The notes beneath the pieces were generated by a model. It was not told the origin of the DNA. It did not search any database and worked only from the letters and a program-made list of their open reading frames with translations. 64,000 bases of DNA from Terfezia claveryi (Eukaryota > Ascomycota > Pezizomycetes > Pezizales > Pezizaceae), in contig WHUX01000001.1 of assembly GCA_015179025.1 (NCBI GenBank), positions 868,001 through 932,000 of the forward strand, read 5' to 3'. The translations under genes and the position numbers were made by a program. Numbering within the stretch: the stretch's first letter is position 1; the number at the start of each line of letters is the position of its first letter. This document shows, one piece after another, positions 10,101 to 20,300 of this stretch.

Positions 10101-13100
10101 CGCTCTGTGTGATTACTCGGGAGCCAATACCGGCGATCCCCTTGTTCACAATCTATGCAGACCGAGGCGGCTCATCTGAAGTTTATGCTATTACCCTGAA
10201 GTCTACACTAGAGTTGGCACCTAATATTCTAAAAAGACTGAACGAATTCACTGACAGATTTTTCCATGACGTGTTTGCAAAGACCTTCGAGATAACACCA
10301 GATATCCCTTACTGGGTTTTTCCCATCAAGCACGTCCCTATCACGGAAAACAGTGAACTGGAGGATATCTTCGATAACGACCTAATCAACTTGGTAATGG
10401 AGCGTAAAGAGTTATTATGGGACGAGAATACCCCCCATGAGTTCTTCAAGGATCGCTTCTTGCTACATAAGATTTCCCGGTCACGACGTTTCTTTACCGA
10501 GCATGCTATTGCTGAACTCACTCCGCAGTGTAAAATTCCAATTGGTGCTTGCACAGCCCCAAAGTCGGCCACCATTTACGACTACAGTTATTTCGAAAGG
10601 CAGAAAGGATCAGACTACCCAAGACCAGAATTTACTCGCGAACAGCCTGTATTACTTGCCTCTAGGGTCCTTCACCGTATCAACTATCTAGACCGCCCAC
10701 CGGAGCGAGAGAAAAACACTCCACTCCGAGCATTCATTGTTCCCTCTGCGTTCGAGGTTTCATGTGTGAGTATAAATCTGCTCACTTTGCCCTCTTGCAA
10801 TTAACTCGTATGTTTTAGCTCCCTCCCTCCTTCGCCTCCTTCTCGATTTGCTGGCCAGCTATCAGCACACGATTAGACGCATATCTACATGCGCGGGACG
10901 TGTGTAGTCTCATGAACATAGATATATCCCTAGACATTGCACTTGAAGCAATTACCAAAGACTCTGACCATTCCGAAAATGATAATGCCATTGTCGTTGG
11001 GCAAAAGAAAGGGATGGGTTCTAATTATGAGAGACTGGAATTCCTGGGTGATACATTCTTGAAATTGGTACGTGAAACAGTTTACAGGGCGAGGATTGTG
11101 GCTGAATTTTAGGCAATAGACGACCACACTCAGTCTGTACGTTGGCTATGACGATGATGACGAGTACCAACTTCACGTGAAACGTATGTTGATGGTTTGT
11201 AACCAAAATCTCTTTGTGAATGGTAAGTATACTGCTTTCTTTTGCTGACTCTGTTGCTAATGCTTTATGTAGCCAAGACGTTGAAGTTGCCCGAATATAT
11301 CCAAACACAGGGTTTTTCCCGTCGTGAATGGTACCCTCGGCTTAAGCTCCTGAAAGGAAGAAAAAGCAAGAAACGGAAGGTGCTAGAGCGTCTAGAGCAG
11401 GAGAAACTTGCGGAAGAAAAGAGAGCAGCAGAAGAGAAAGCGGCAGTCGCCGAGCAAGTCAGTGCAGAAGGAAGACTAACAGAGAACACAAACACCGCGG
11501 TTGCAGAAACTACCACCAATGGCCCTAAGGAAGAGAGTATAGCAAGCACTAAATCTGCAGAAGTGATTGCAAATGATTTTAAGGAGGGGCCTACCCCAAA
11601 CAATAACGCTATTGATACCCAAGTTACAACTGCCACTCACAAGCTAGCACCCAAAACAATCGGTATGCCCCCCTGGAAAAAGATAAACCATGAATGAGGT
11701 TGTACTGATATTTTACAAAGCCGATGTCTGTGAAGCTCTTATTGGAGCAGCAATATATCACAAGGGCTTCGACGAGGGGATAAAAGTGATTAATATTGTC
11801 GTCAATAATGCTGACCATGATAAAACAAAGTTCACCCAATGGAGCAGTTATCGAGAACACTACAACATACCCTCCTATCAGACCGCAGTACCGTTGGGGA
11901 GGCACCTTGAACTGGTGCGGCAGATCGAACAAAAAATTGGATACAAGTTCAAATATCCTAGGCTTTTAACATCTGCTTTTGTCCATCCTTCCATACCTTT
12001 GTCTTGGGAGAACATCCCATCTTACCAGCGGTTGGAGTTCTTGGGTGATGCTCTTCACGACCAAGCTTGTATCAGATACATCTTCGATAAATATCCTGAC
12101 AGAGGGCCCCAGTGGCTTACAGAGCACAAAGTATGTAGCCAACTGTTATTTCCCAGTTATCAATGGCTAATCCCGGGTCAGATGGCGATGGTCTCGAATA
12201 AATTCCTTGCCTCACTAGCTGTAAAGCTTGACTTCCATAGACATCTACGCAAGAATGGTACGGGCATGGTGAATGCGATTCAGATTTTTGTGGATGATGT
12301 CAGAGCAGCTGAGCTCGCAGCCAAAGGAGCTGTTGACTTTTGGGTCAATGTGTCAGGCCCCATTCCCAAAGTAAGCCAATACATCCATTTTAAATATAAT
12401 TGGGGTTTTATATTAACGCCCCAATACCACCTGCATAGGCTCTTAGTGACTGCCTTGAAGCTTTCATAGGTGCGATGTTTGTTGACGCAGACTTCGATTT
12501 CTCGGTTGTAGAGATGTTCTTTGATAAGTTTATCAAGCCATACTTCATAGATATGACTACTTACGATACCTATGCTGGAAACCATCCTACTGTAAGATCC
12601 TCACCATATCCCATACAATATGAACACTCATGCTGACTGGTCCTCCCACACACCAGACTCTCCTCACAACCAAGCTCAAAGAAGTCGGCTGCGAGGACTG
12701 GCGTATCCTCTCAGATGAAGTCACCGAAAAAGACGCTACTGTCATTTACTCCGCCGTCATGATTCACAACCACATTTTTGCCCATGGTAAAGCACATAAC
12801 GTAAAGACTGCGAGAGTGAAAGCATCACAGAACGCACTAGAGAGACTTACAGATATTGGCTTGACGAGGTTCTTGAAGATTTGTGATTGTGCGACTGCAA
12901 GGGATAGGTTGAGGAGTTTGAAGACTAGGCAAAAGGAGGCGGAGAAGGCGGCAAGGTTGGCTGGGTTGCCTCTTCCTGGTGAAGTAGGAAGGAACCAGGA
13001 TGGGGAGGAGACTGGCTTGGTGGAGGAGAAGCTCGGGATGGAGATTAAGAAACTGCAGGAGGAACTGGAAGGGAAGCTGTCGTTAGAAGTGGCGGTGGGT

Positions 13101-13103
13101 TGA
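7173..13103 (+). CDS. DCL1: Dicer-like RNase III (DCL-1 type)
   Basis: Dicer cuts long dsRNA into siRNAs. Eighteen exons fit: 7173-7444, 7496-7686, 7736-7839, 7896-8036, 8089-8213, 8262-8369, 8421-8638, 8689-9214, 9268-9337, 9396-9635, 9695-10765, 10819-11067, 11120-11222, 11273-11662, 11721-12130, 12182-12370, 12439-12591, 12657-13103. They sum to 5007 nt (1668 aa) with no frame break. Domains in order: helicase with [11 protein letters not shown] (about 152-160), FDEAHHAKK (265-), GMTASP, C-terminal helicase with EEGLDIPDC (about 545); Dicer dimerisation fold (about 640-745); RNase IIIa with [13 protein letters not shown] and [11 protein letters not shown]; RNase IIIb with [12 protein letters not shown] and [13 protein letters not shown]; a dsRBD (about 1520-1590) and a charged tail. 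The acidic catalytic residues of both RNase III domains are present. A Lys/Glu/Ala-rich insert of about 100 aa splits RNase IIIa. No PAZ domain is obvious by eye. The C-terminal dsRBD and length favour DCL-1 over DCL-2. A second ATG follows at 7176. Confidence 0.92.
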
Positions 13104-13862
13104 TCTTGACATTGGTTTGAAGATGACGATGATTTCTCAGGGCATCCCGATATCCTGGTATCTGGGCTTGTGATTTAGCTGTAATGCTCTCTTATCTAGG
13201 GAGGTAGGTTTTGGACCTGAGCAGCTGGTGAAGGGCGCTTTGGTTTTCTGCACTTCTATATCCTGTGTGCTAGCTATCTTGCGGAAACAATATAATTAGG
13301 TTTTCTCTTATGCTTCATCATAGTAGCCAATACGTTTATAGGCTCAAGAGCTACAGATATTTGGATTCGATTAGGGCGTCTCTAAGTATGACCTTAACGC
13401 TTCTCGGCACCTATGAACGTATACAAATTATAGCACAGTGGAGCAAGAGGGTAACAAATACTCAGGTTCTCTTATAAGTACAGCCTCACTTTATTTATGC
13501 TGCTGAATATAAACCAATTAAAACAAAAATTACCATATTGTACAGAACAGTCTCATAAAAAACATTACTGGGCCTTGTTTCTTACCTAATCCACGACCTT
13601 ACTCATTTCGGAAGTGACTGCTTATTTAGGAAGCATTCTAGTAAATAATGACTAAGTAAAACGAAATTTAGAGGATAAGGTTATTTTTATAAGCACATTA
13701 TCATTCATACCTACATTAGGTAGCACATTGGATGAGATACATCAACGTTATGACCTAGATCATGGTACTGAATCCTATGATTAATAAATTCGGGAGGCAG
13801 AAATTTAAATTCTGACTCGGCACAGACTATTATCGACGAGAAGAATATCGATACCTACCATA
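13104..13862. other. Dicer 3' flank, AT-rich, no gene seen
   Basis: About 760 bp of AT-rich sequence between the Dicer stop codon and the left arm of the large inverted repeat. It presumably contains the Dicer 3' UTR and polyadenylation site. I see no ORF, tRNA or repeat that I can support. Confidence 0.5.
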
Positions 13863-14488
13863 CTTCACCGGGTAATGCATCATCACCGGGATCTGCATCA
13901 GCCCCCACGCGAACCCGGCCGGTCCATTCTTGGCGGCGTAACGGACGTAAAATGAACGGAACCATATCCAGTAAAATATATGTGCCTCGTAAAGATATAG
14001 AGATTCATTAACGTGTGGTGGGAATGCGAAATGGGTGGGTATGGATGGGGTAATAGATGGATTTTTGGGTCGCATCCAATATTAAGGCAAAAAATAGAGA
14101 CAGGCAACTGACCCGAAGTACTAATCAAGTCATGGGAATATAAATAAATTGAGGTCTGAATGGTATAATCTAGGGTCTATAGATGTGGTTTAAGTTTCTA
14201 AATAGTGATAAAGCTATTAGTCTAACTTTGGAAGGTAAGGGAGAGTTGGTGCACTTTTCTGAGATTTGTTTATATAGAAACCTAAATCAGTTTGAGCCAG
14301 CCTGAACTCAGCTGGCCGAATCTGGCCTTGCCTATATGAGGCCAAGTCTATCTCGGTGCGCCTGAGTTGTCTGGTACCACTTGAGTCCGCTTGAACTAAT
14401 CTGCGGGTACCTGAACGAGTCTGTATCAGTTATATAGATACTAGGCAATCCTAACCTTGTCTGACCAATTATGAGCTTGTCTAGGCAT
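13863..14488 (+). repeat. Left arm of a large inverted repeat (foldback structure)
   Basis: Bases 13863-14442 are the reverse complement of 15101-15680, with no gaps (paired coordinates always add up to 29543). By eye there are about 14 differences over 580 bp, 12 of them transitions. Pairing continues without gaps but much more diverged to about 14488/15055, with words such as CAGACAAGG and CCTAG still conserved. The outer edge is abrupt at 13862/15681. The arm contains a minus-strand ORF of 81 codons that has a mirror-image copy in the other arm; it has no family I recognise, and the differences between copies are often amino-acid changing, so it does not look constrained. Confidence 0.9.
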
Positions 14489-15054
14489 ACCTGAAGTATA
14501 ATGGGCTTTTGTAGGCTACTATCTGCTTGCTTGAAGCCACTTGAGGTGTCCCAAACTACTATTAACCCTTCTGAATCACACTCAGGTTACCTCAAGTTGG
14601 TTGAGCTCCCAGGGGCTTACCAAACATATCTGAACTATGTACTCTAGTCTTACCAGCGTCAATTATGGCACATATCTACTAACTCAAGGTTGGCTTCAGA
14701 AAGTCTACTGTACTTCAGTATGCTTGAGAGGCAGTACCTCCAAAAGTAAGCTTAAACTTCAAATAGGATTTCAAGTCACCTAAGTCAACTCAGGCTGGCT
14801 TGACCTAGTATATACAACTGCATATGTCTGAAACTACTAAATATTATCTTCATTACCTTTATGTGCAATCATGGATCCTCAAACGAGTAGACCAAACTTA
14901 AGTGGATTCCGAAAAGTTAGAGCTAGCTTATCAGAGACCAAATTAATATGCCCTGTACCAGGCTAGTAGAGAGAAGCTCAAGACAAGCTTTAGTGACTTC
15001 ACACAGTATAGCAGTAGTACCCATTACATTATAGAAGTGCAAAGTTGTTATGGT
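14489..15054. other. Spacer (loop) of the large inverted repeat
   Basis: About 570 bp between the pairing arms. Its sequence is rich in short degenerate words of the form CTGA/CTTGA/CTCAAG on both strands, like the inner ends of the arms, and may be older, more decayed palindrome. No ORF of note. Confidence 0.5.
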
Positions 15055-15680
15055 GCACCTAGACTAGCTTACAATCTATCAGACAAGGTCAGCAATACCC
15101 AGTATCTATATAACTGATGCAGACTCGTTCAGGTACCTGCAGATTAGTTCAAGTGGACGCAAGTGGTACCAGACAACTCAGGCGCACCGAGATAGACTTG
15201 GCCTCACATAGGCAAGGCCAGATTCGGCCAGCTGAGTTCAGGCTGGCTCAAACTGATTTAGGTTTCTATATAAACAAATCTCAGAAAAGTGCACCAACTC
15301 TCCCTTACCTTCCAAAGTTAGACTAATAGCTTTATCACTATTTAGAAACTTAAACCACATCTATAGACCCTAGATTATACCATTCAGACCTCAATTTATT
15401 TATATTCCCATGACTTGATCAGTACTTTGGGTCAGTTGCCTGTCTCTATTTTTTGCCTTAATCTTGGATGCGACCCAAAAATCCATCTATTACCCCATCT
15501 ATACCCACCCATTTCGTATTCCCACCACACGTTAATGAATCTCTATATCTTTACGAGGCACATATATTTTGCTGGATATGGTTCCGTTCATTTTACGTCC
15601 GTTATGCCGCCAAGAATGGACCGGCCGGGTTCGCGTGGGGGCTGATGCAGATCCCGGTGATGGTGCACTACCCGGTGAAG
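15055..15680 (-). repeat. Right arm of the large inverted repeat
   Basis: Mirror copy of the left arm (see 13863-14488). It carries the plus-strand counterpart of the 80-codon ORF (starting at 15468; RYAAKNGPAGFAWGLMQIPV is shared by both copies). Beyond 15680 the sequence diverges at once from the left flank. Transcription through the whole locus would give a stem of about 580 bp. Confidence 0.9.
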
Positions 15681-16359
15681 GATGGTATTCCCGTGACGGC
15701 GAAAACCGGTGAACAAGATGCCTAATTTAAAAATATAGATTTTGCCCTTTCGTGGAAGCAGCGCTAGTGCTTGTGGGCAGGCTGACGGCCTGCATTCGGG
15801 TATTAGCTTATCTACAGTGGAGGTTTCACTTTTTTGAACCAGGCGGTAGTATGCAATCAGGGTGGTACTAGCAATGTAACATATGCACCTCCCCTCCTGC
15901 CTAACGAATTTTAGTAGATTCGATTTTAGCACTGCTGTGTTGAGGCTTGTGGATTCCTGTCGGGTGCTGCTACCCTGAATTTTGACTTGAGGGTAACCGG
16001 ACTATGGAACCGTGAGAACGTTCAGAACGGTTTACTACGACACTAGCCAGAACTGAAGTCGACGCTTCTGCAATTCTCTCAGAACGCAAGCACCATTCAA
16101 GCACTGTAGTGAAGTAAAACCTGTTCATCATACGTTCCCAGCTTCAGCACCATACAAGTAATCCCTCTCAGCCCTGCTTTTGAAGATTCCTTGCGTTGAG
16201 CCCGTATCAACCTTGGCGCCAAGGCACTTAAATGATATGATTAGTAATTGGCAACGAGGCCAACAAAATATCGCCCTCATCTGTTGCCATCACCAACCAC
16301 CCCTCACGCACCATCCCCCCCCCCCTTCTTTGAGGTGAAGGTACATCGGATCCAACAAA
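15681..16359. other. Intergenic region upstream of the DNAJC8-like gene
   Basis: No coding sequence seen. The last part is presumably the promoter and leader of the J-protein gene; a pyrimidine-rich CCATC/CCCC stretch lies at about 16308-16328, 30-50 bp before the ATG. A TTGAGGGTA word, recurring in the transposon island, is at about 15987. Confidence 0.45.
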
Positions 16360-17367
16360 ATGGCGAGCAAGGAGAAAGAGTTATCGGACGACGCTTTGGA
16401 CAAGGAGCTATTGGCCGGCCTCGACGCAGAGGAGCTAGAATACAAAAAGGTAATACCTATTGCTTTTGCTCTCATGATGTGTCCATACGCTAATCATCCC
16501 GTCCATTAGGATGCTGAGATATCTAGTACGCAACCCTTCCTCAACCCGAGTACATATTGGCCGCACGACCAGCAGCTTGCATGCATGCTTTTCGTGTCAT
16601 GTGCAGCCACTCACTGACAATGGCTGCCATCCAGGAATCCTAAATGCGTTCAAGCTCGATGCGTAAGTATCTGTTGTATATTCCCGCCTTTATCCGTCCC
16701 AAGCTATTATCCAACCAGCTGTGTACACATGACGGTTCATTTATCTCCGGTACTACTTCTTACCATCATGCTGTCACATCGTTTGTGTGATTCGCAATAC
16801 GTTATTTGTGCATCAATAACGCTAACTGCATGGATTCTTCCGAATAGATATTCCATCCTAGAACTGCAACCGGGAGTCACAGAATCTGACATTAAGATAC
16901 AATTCCGGAAAAAGTCGCTCCTCATCCATCCGGACAAGACGAAAAATCCACAGGCCCCTGACGCTTTCGATCGACTCAAAAAGGCACAATCCGAGCTTTC
17001 TGATGAGAAAACACGCACAAGGCTTGATGAAGCATTTGCAGATGCACGTATGCTGCTAATCCGTGAACGGAAATGGACTGTAGATAACGAAGAGCTTAAG
17101 ACTTCAGAGTTCATGGTCGACTGGAGAGAAAAAACTAAGCAGGTTTTGATCGACAATGAATTGAGGAGAAGAAAACAAATCAAGGCACAACTCGCTGAAG
17201 AAGGTAGGGAGCAAAGGAAGCAGGAGGCCGAGTTAGATGCGAGAAAGAGAAAGCGGGAAAGTGAACAAGCATGGGAAGATACCAGGGATCAAAGGATCAA
17301 TAGTTGGAGGAACTTCCAGAAGGGTGCGGGGGAGAAAAAGAAGAAGAAGCAGAAACCACTGGGTTAA
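16360..17367 (+). CDS. J-domain protein, DNAJC8/Spf31 type (spliceosome-associated)
   Basis: Small J-protein of the family that co-purifies with spliceosomes in S. pombe (Spf31) and human (DNAJC8). Four exons fit: 16360-16449, 16510-16525, 16635-16662, 16848-17367, giving 217 aa. Exons 2 and 3 are tiny (16 and 28 nt) but are fixed by phase and by the conserved motif spanning them, which reads RILNAFKLDAYSILELQPG. The J domain has the HPDKT motif (IHPDKTKNPQAPDAFDRLKKA). The C-terminal half is a long charged helix with ELRRRKQIKAQLAEEG and ends in a Lys-rich nuclear-type tail. It is flanked by the palindrome on the left and a long gene-poor region on the right. Confidence 0.85.
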
Positions 17368-20300
17368 GGGTATCGATTGCAGGGTTCGGCCATGAAACCA
17401 GGCAATTAGTGGAACATGTCCCGTATATGGCTTCCATTGCAGGTCACAATGGCTTGATTGATTCATATGGGAAACCTGGGATTGCGGTCTACGGCGTTGG
17501 GATTACGGTGCATTTCACATACTTATAATCATTGGTTGCGTCCCTGCGGTTGAGCGAAGTAGTGGGCTTTAAGGCCCTTAACAGGAAACACGATATCTTG
17601 TACAACAATCGAATGTATAATTGCTATCAACAATGAAACCACCTGCAGGCCATATAGTCATGCTCTCCTAGGGCAGTCTAGCAGTCTATGCCAGCGTGTC
17701 CTCTCCAAGGGGGTTTCCCGTGAATTACAGTTCCATCCTACCTCACAGCTAAGGAAGCATCCTCACAGCGTTGACAAAAGACAAGACGACACGACTCCCT
17801 TGTAGCCGCCTTGGTACTCTCCTACCTCGGACAGGTTACCGCTGTTCCTGAAGGTCAGAATTAATTGTGAACATTATTTTTTTTCTCTTTTGAGGTGCAG
17901 CGCAAATTCAGAACACACAAGCCTTGACATCATTGAGCATCTGCAGCAATGCAACTGCAGATGCCATGGAGATGCATCTAACTTCGATCATACATTGACT
18001 AAACCAATGGATATCCCAGTAATATCGTGATAGCTGATAGCGGTTACGTGTTATTAAAAAACCCAATCAGAGAACACCAGTAAAGAGATGACATAGTGAG
18101 CGTCTAGTCTGGTTGGTGGGCTTCCAAAGGCCGTGACCAGCTGAGCTGAGCTTCGAGACTGGTGGCTGGTACAGTTGGAGCTCATTCAATCAGTAGGCAG
18201 GACTAATGTTCATGGTGCATTGGGAGTTGATCACATCTAGAAGGCTTCTTTAACCTTGCCTCGTTAAAGTACCCGCTTTAGAAAGAAGAGAATCAACATG
18301 GGGGGCGATATAAACAATAACAAACGTTTGTTCGTTTAAATGCCCTGCATTGTGGATCGGAGATCCCTGTGAGGATAACACCACTGCAAACGCAATGCTA
18401 AACTGAAAAAGAAAATAAAATGGAAACACGATTACTCCGTCATGATTGGAATACATAGAAAAATTTGAATTTATTTGATGTTTTGTTCCATAGCCCTACT
18501 CATTATCGCCGGAAAGTTTCTTCGTCCTGTGTCCGTACATGGACGGCTCCAAACCATACTTGAGATGTCTCGAAGGCGAAATCAAGGATGCCCCAGATCT
18601 ACAATAATTTTGCTAACTCACTTGTGTTTTTTTTCTCCGACGTCACGCTCATTAACCACCAGTTACAGTATTCATCTGTTTGTTTACTTTTTGATTCCTG
18701 CTCCAGGGGGTTAAGACATAAAGGCCGATGACGAGCTGCCGCCGACGTCACACCACGCATGCACGACACACGAACTCATATTTGGGAAAAAGCAAATTCA
18801 ACTAAGGGAGTAGATACATATGTATTGCACAAAGTACATAGAGAAGGCAGACGCATTGAGTGTGACAGTACTGGGATGGCTCCGTATTCTGCATCTAAAG
18901 AAGATGGATGGCACTATGCTGAAACGTCTTACCTAGGTATCGGTCATCAAACAGACACCGGACGCACGCATGCAGGCCCACTGCAAGCTCACCCACCCTC
19001 CGTGCAGAGGCATCCAGTGAACGAACGTATCATGCCTTTGCTTCACATAAGTATACGTTTCCCACAATATCTGTAGGAAAACATGTGCAGTGCGGCTCTT
19101 TATATATGTGTGGTTCTAGCTTGGGTGTGGTTAGCCTACTGATAAAGTACGATGTGTTGGCCATTGACTATGGGGGAAGGGTATGGGCCAGGGTGCCGTC
19201 GAGATGAGAAGGCAAGGATAGAATGGATTTGAAGCTGAGAGGGCAGACAGAAAAGATCAGATGATGGCAGGTATGAGGTATGATGCCCTTTTATCTCCAG
19301 GAAGGGATCCCCTCATAGTTCTCTTTAGCCCAAAGTTACAAGTCCATACATGCACTAGGCCTGGTACTATGATGTGACTATGACGGGGGGGGTAGAGGTA
19401 CTCTGTGGTACAGTATCGTGCGGGGAAGTCATCTCGAGCCCTATATGTGCGCTGCAGGTTTTACTGATGTTGCAGCTATGTCCTAGATGAAATGGAAACT
19501 CATGCCGGCTCAAATGGCTAAAAGGGTATTCTCCGTGATCACCCTGGCACGTTCACCCTCTGGTGGATCTCCAGGCACGGACCGATCGATCCTAGCTTGA
19601 CTAACCTGGATCGCGACGCTATTGGGGCGCTTAAGCGAAGGCCCTTTGAGCGAGCGATACTAAAAGAAACAAGTCAACTGACCAAGCACCACCAATCTAC
19701 AAGAAAACCAAAACCCAATAAATCAAATTACGGCTGGCTGTTTGGGTCATCCTATTGCGAAAATAAATGGATACCTGCAGTCGGCAGGTCGTCAGCAGTG
19801 GGCTGAATTTCAAACAATTCCCTTAGCAGGGAGCTCCATAAGTAAGGCAGCCTGATCAATGTCATTCCCTGCAATAATTCCGCTAGGGTACATATATCAG
19901 GCTATCGATATACCCCCCCCAACCCAGCTATGCACCCTAGCATGGAACCAGATTTTCCACGTCTAGAACTTCTGTCTGCAACAGAAAGCCCCAGTGTTGG
20001 GAAGGGACAACTGGCTAGGGTCAAGGCTATATACTTGAACAGTGCTATGCCGAAGCGGGGAAGCCTTGAGGTTTGAGAATTTTTTTGGGGATTGATGGCA
20101 CAGGTTACAGCTACCAAGGAGTGATGTTTGATAACAGTGCTGTGGCCATGCCCATGCGTGAGGAACTCGGAAGCACAGTCCTGTCCTGCCCCCCTCGTGC
20201 CATACTTTGTGGGTATACCTGCTCGCTCTACCCCCTAAAAACGAGTGCAAGTAGAGCATAATATTCCGAACAAGGGTGAGGAGGGGCGAAGGAGGAGAAG

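Noticed and set aside
14443..15100. Possible full-length palindrome with a centre near 14771
   Set aside because: Comparing the sequence on both sides of the centre shows no continuous pairing beyond about 14488/15055, so I limited the arms to what aligns.
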